Part shown: one piece after another, positions 62,117-64,000 of the stretch
How positions within the stretch are numbered: the first letter of the stretch is position 1
Layout: every line of letters begins with the position of its first letter
From: Mesobacillus harenae
GTDB lineage: Bacteria > Bacillota > Bacilli > Bacillales > Cytobacillaceae
NCBI RefSeq assembly: GCF_013343715.1
Contig: NZ_JABUNR010000018.1
Location: 1 to 64,000, forward strand
Direction: 5' to 3'
DNA: 64,000 nt
Notes under the pieces: model-generated
Database searches by the model: none
Told to the model about the DNA's origin: nothing
The model's input: only the letters and a program-made list of their open reading frames with translations
Translations under genes and position numbers: made by a program

Positions 62117-63967
62117 ATGCAGAAGAAGGACCCGGCAATTGTAAATTTCGTTTTTATTGCAATTGCCCTGCTATGGATCAAGACATATATTGTTTATAAG
62201 CTCAACATGAACTTACAAATTGAAAACCTGATCCAGGAACTTATCTTATTCATAAACCCTATAAGCTTTCTGATGCTAGTATTTGGTTTGGGGCTATTAT
62301 TAGAAGGAATACGACAAAAATGGTATGTATTAACAGCCAGCCTCGTTATCTCCATTATTCTGTATGCGAACGCTGTTTACTATCGAGAATTCTTCGACTT
62401 CATTACACTTCCATTACTAATGCAAACCAATAATTTAGCAGACTTAGAGAGCAGTATTTGGGAATTGATCAGCCCCTATGATATTTTCTACTTTGCTGAT
62501 GTTATGATTTTACTTATCATCGCATACCGAAAACCAGTTAGAATAGCCTTTCAAAAAATGCAAACCCCCTCTATTAAGGCATTTTATTTTAGTGCCATTG
62601 CATTTTTTCTTTTAAATCTTGGATTATCTGAAACTCAGCGCCCTGAGCTGCTGACAAGAACCTTTGACAGAGAAATCCTCGTTAAGAATCTAGGAACATA
62701 CAATTTTCATATTTACGATGTTTTTCTTCAAACAAAAACTAAAGCTCAGCGGGCCATGGCAAACGGAAATGAGCTAACTGATATTGAAGAATACACAGAA
62801 TCCAAATCCTCTGGTTCTAATAAAGAACTTTTTGGAGAGGCGAAAGGCAAAAACATTATAATAGTTTCAATGGAATCTATACAGAGCTTTGTTATCGGCA
62901 AAGAAATTAACGGAAAAGAAATTACACCATTTTTAAATGATTTCATTGAAGAAAGTTACTATTTTGACCAATTTTATCATCAGACCGGCCAGGGCAAGAC
63001 ATCCGATTCCGAGTTTTTGCTGGATACATCTCTTTACCCGCTAGGAAGAGGAGCTGTTTTTTTCACTCACTCAAACAATGAATATAGTACTCTGACTGAA
63101 AAACTTAACAAAGAAGGATACTACACAGCAAACTTTCATGCTAATAATAAAAGCTTTTGGAACCGTGATGTTATGTACAGCCAGTTTGGATATGACCGAT
63201 TCTTTTCTATGGCTGATTATGAAATTGATGACGTAAATTCTGTAGGATGGGGAATGAAGGACATTGACTTCTTTGAGCAGTCAGTAGACCATTTAAATGA
63301 TATTCCCAAGCCATTTTACGGAAAATTCATCACTTTAACAAATCACTTTCCTTTCCATTTAGATTCGGAAGATAAATTCATAGATGAATATAATTCTCCA
63401 AGCGGAACTTTGAACAGATATTTCCCTACTGTCCGTTATACTGATGAAGCTCTGAAGGTATTTATAGAGAACCTGAAAAGGGAAGGTATCTACGAAGATT
63501 CAATAATAGTCTTGTATGGAGATCATTATGGCATATCAGAAAATCATAATCCTTCAATGGAACAATTCCTCGGGAAGGAAATCACTCCCTTTGAATCAGT
63601 ACAATTGCAGCGCGTTCCTATGATTATTCATATACCAGGCCATGAGGGGAAAACGATCTCAACCGTGTCAGGCCAAATTGACCTTCGTCCGACTTTGCTT
63701 AACTTGGCAGGAATTGATTCTAAGAAGGATATTGAGTTTGGAAGTGATCTATTCGCCCAGGATCGCGAGGAATTTACCATATTAAGAGATTCGAGCTTCA
63801 TAACTAAGGATCAGGTTTACACAAAAGGTTCCTGTTATGATAAGGCTACAGGAGAGATCCTAACTAAATCAGAATGTGACCCTTATAGACAGAGGGCCAA
63901 ACTCGAGCTGGATTACTCGGACAAAATTATTTATGGAGATCTTCTGCGCTTCCATAATAATCATTAA
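62117..63967 (+). CDS. LTA synthase-family sulfatase-fold enzyme, copy 2
   Basis: A 616-residue protein of identical length to the one at 29574-31424 and very similar over the whole chain. It has five N-terminal helices, then the sulfatase-type outer domain with catalytic Thr295 in TGQGKTSDSEF and metal ligands in VSMESIQSF and YGDHYGISENHN. AGGAGGGA eight bases before ATG fixes the start. It should transfer glycerol-phosphate units at the outer membrane face. The two copies differ mostly in the N-terminal helices and the C-terminal tail (residues about 575-605). Confidence 0.9.
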   Translation: MQKKDPAIVNFVFIAIALLWIKTYIVYKLNMNLQIENLIQELILFINPISFLMLVFGLGLLLEGIRQKWYVLTASLVISIILYANAVYYREFFDFITLPLLMQTNNLADLESSIWELISPYDIFYFADVMILLIIAYRKPVRIAFQKMQTPSIKAFYFSAIAFFLLNLGLSETQRPELLTRTFDREILVKNLGTYNFHIYDVFLQTKTKAQRAMANGNELTDIEEYTESKSSGSNKELFGEAKGKNIIIVSMESIQSFVIGKEINGKEITPFLNDFIEESYYFDQFYHQTGQGKTSDSEFLLDTSLYPLGRGAVFFTHSNNEYSTLTEKLNKEGYYTANFHANNKSFWNRDVMYSQFGYDRFFSMADYEIDDVNSVGWGMKDIDFFEQSVDHLNDIPKPFYGKFITLTNHFPFHLDSEDKFIDEYNSPSGTLNRYFPTVRYTDEALKVFIENLKREGIYEDSIIVLYGDHYGISENHNPSMEQFLGKEITPFESVQLQRVPMIIHIPGHEGKTISTVSGQIDLRPTLLNLAGIDSKKDIEFGSDLFAQDREEFTILRDSSFITKDQVYTKGSCYDKATGEILTKSECDPYRQRAKLELDYSDKIIYGDLLRFHNNH

Positions 63968-63975
63968 ACTAATTG

Positions 63976-64000
63976 GAGTCGCCTTTACTAAAAGGCGGCT
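63976..64000 (+). terminator. Probable terminator of LTA synthase copy 2, cut by the window edge
   Basis: AGTCGCCTTT and AAAGGCGGCT pair with one mismatch around a short loop, nine bases after the stop. The expected T-run lies past the end of the window. Confidence 0.6.

Overview
The window looks like chromosomal DNA of a low-GC, endospore-forming Gram-positive bacterium of the family Bacillaceae. The signs are Bacillus-type ribosome-binding sites (AGGAGG), many TTG/GTG starts, Bacillus-style rrn tandem promoters and a YhcN/YlaJ spore lipoprotein. There are also several orthologues of B. subtilis genes of the YuiH, YclNOPQ, YpuA, YrzB, CspD, YitT and HtrA kinds. Species cannot be read from the sequence alone.

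Layout. The left edge is the 5' end of a 16S rRNA gene (minus strand) with its leader and two promoters. Next come a 57-residue membrane protein, a DMT exporter, an MgtC-like protein and a tRNA-Ala(GGC). From 3.6 to 14.3 kb lies a minus-strand catabolic locus. Eight genes run from an AtuA/DUF1446-DUF4387 pair through a PfkB sugar kinase and a sugar ABC importer without its own ATPase to two ADP-ribosylglycohydrolase-family proteins, and a LacI-type regulator follows. Two perfect 14-bp TGTAACCGGTTACA operators, 42 bp apart, sit at its promoter. Adenine deaminase and guanine deaminase lie just upstream, at 15.4-17.7 kb. This locus is my best candidate for an undescribed pathway, probably uptake and breakdown of a ribosylated (nucleoside-like) compound.

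From 18 to 35 kb there is a mix of housekeeping and stress genes. They are a YuiH-type molybdoenzyme, an LLM flavoprotein, a 52-bp tandem-repeat block, katA with a PerR box and an adjacent PerR paralogue, and an iron-siderophore importer (yclOPQ) whose first permease gene has lost its 5' part. Then follow YpuA, a cold-shock protein, a ZIP transporter, a lipoteichoic-acid synthase-like enzyme, Dps, a thioesterase, YitT and a C39-like lipoprotein.

From 35.2 to 47.3 kb an adenosylcobalamin riboswitch leads a 14-gene B12 operon: btuF, btuC, a btuD-cbiZ fusion, cbiB, cobD, cobU, cbiP, cobS, cobC, a cobU-like gene, a pduO-type adenosyltransferase, cblT, cblS and a second cobC. It imports corrinoids, removes the old lower ligand, rebuilds adenosylcobinamide-GDP and attaches alpha-ribazole salvaged from outside. 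No corrin-ring genes and no cobT are present in the operon.

From 47.7 kb to the end are a PrsA-like foldase, HtrA, a MarR-MFS pair with a 20-bp palindromic operator and a spore lipoprotein. An IclR regulator, malic enzyme and malate synthase G follow (a likely glyoxylate-to-pyruvate route), then a small HExxH protein, a VOC protein, a CNNM/CorC-type protein, a DUF1292 protein and a DinB-like protein. A patch of decayed zinc-ribbon/TcaA-like genes precedes a second lipoteichoic-acid synthase-like gene that closely resembles the first.
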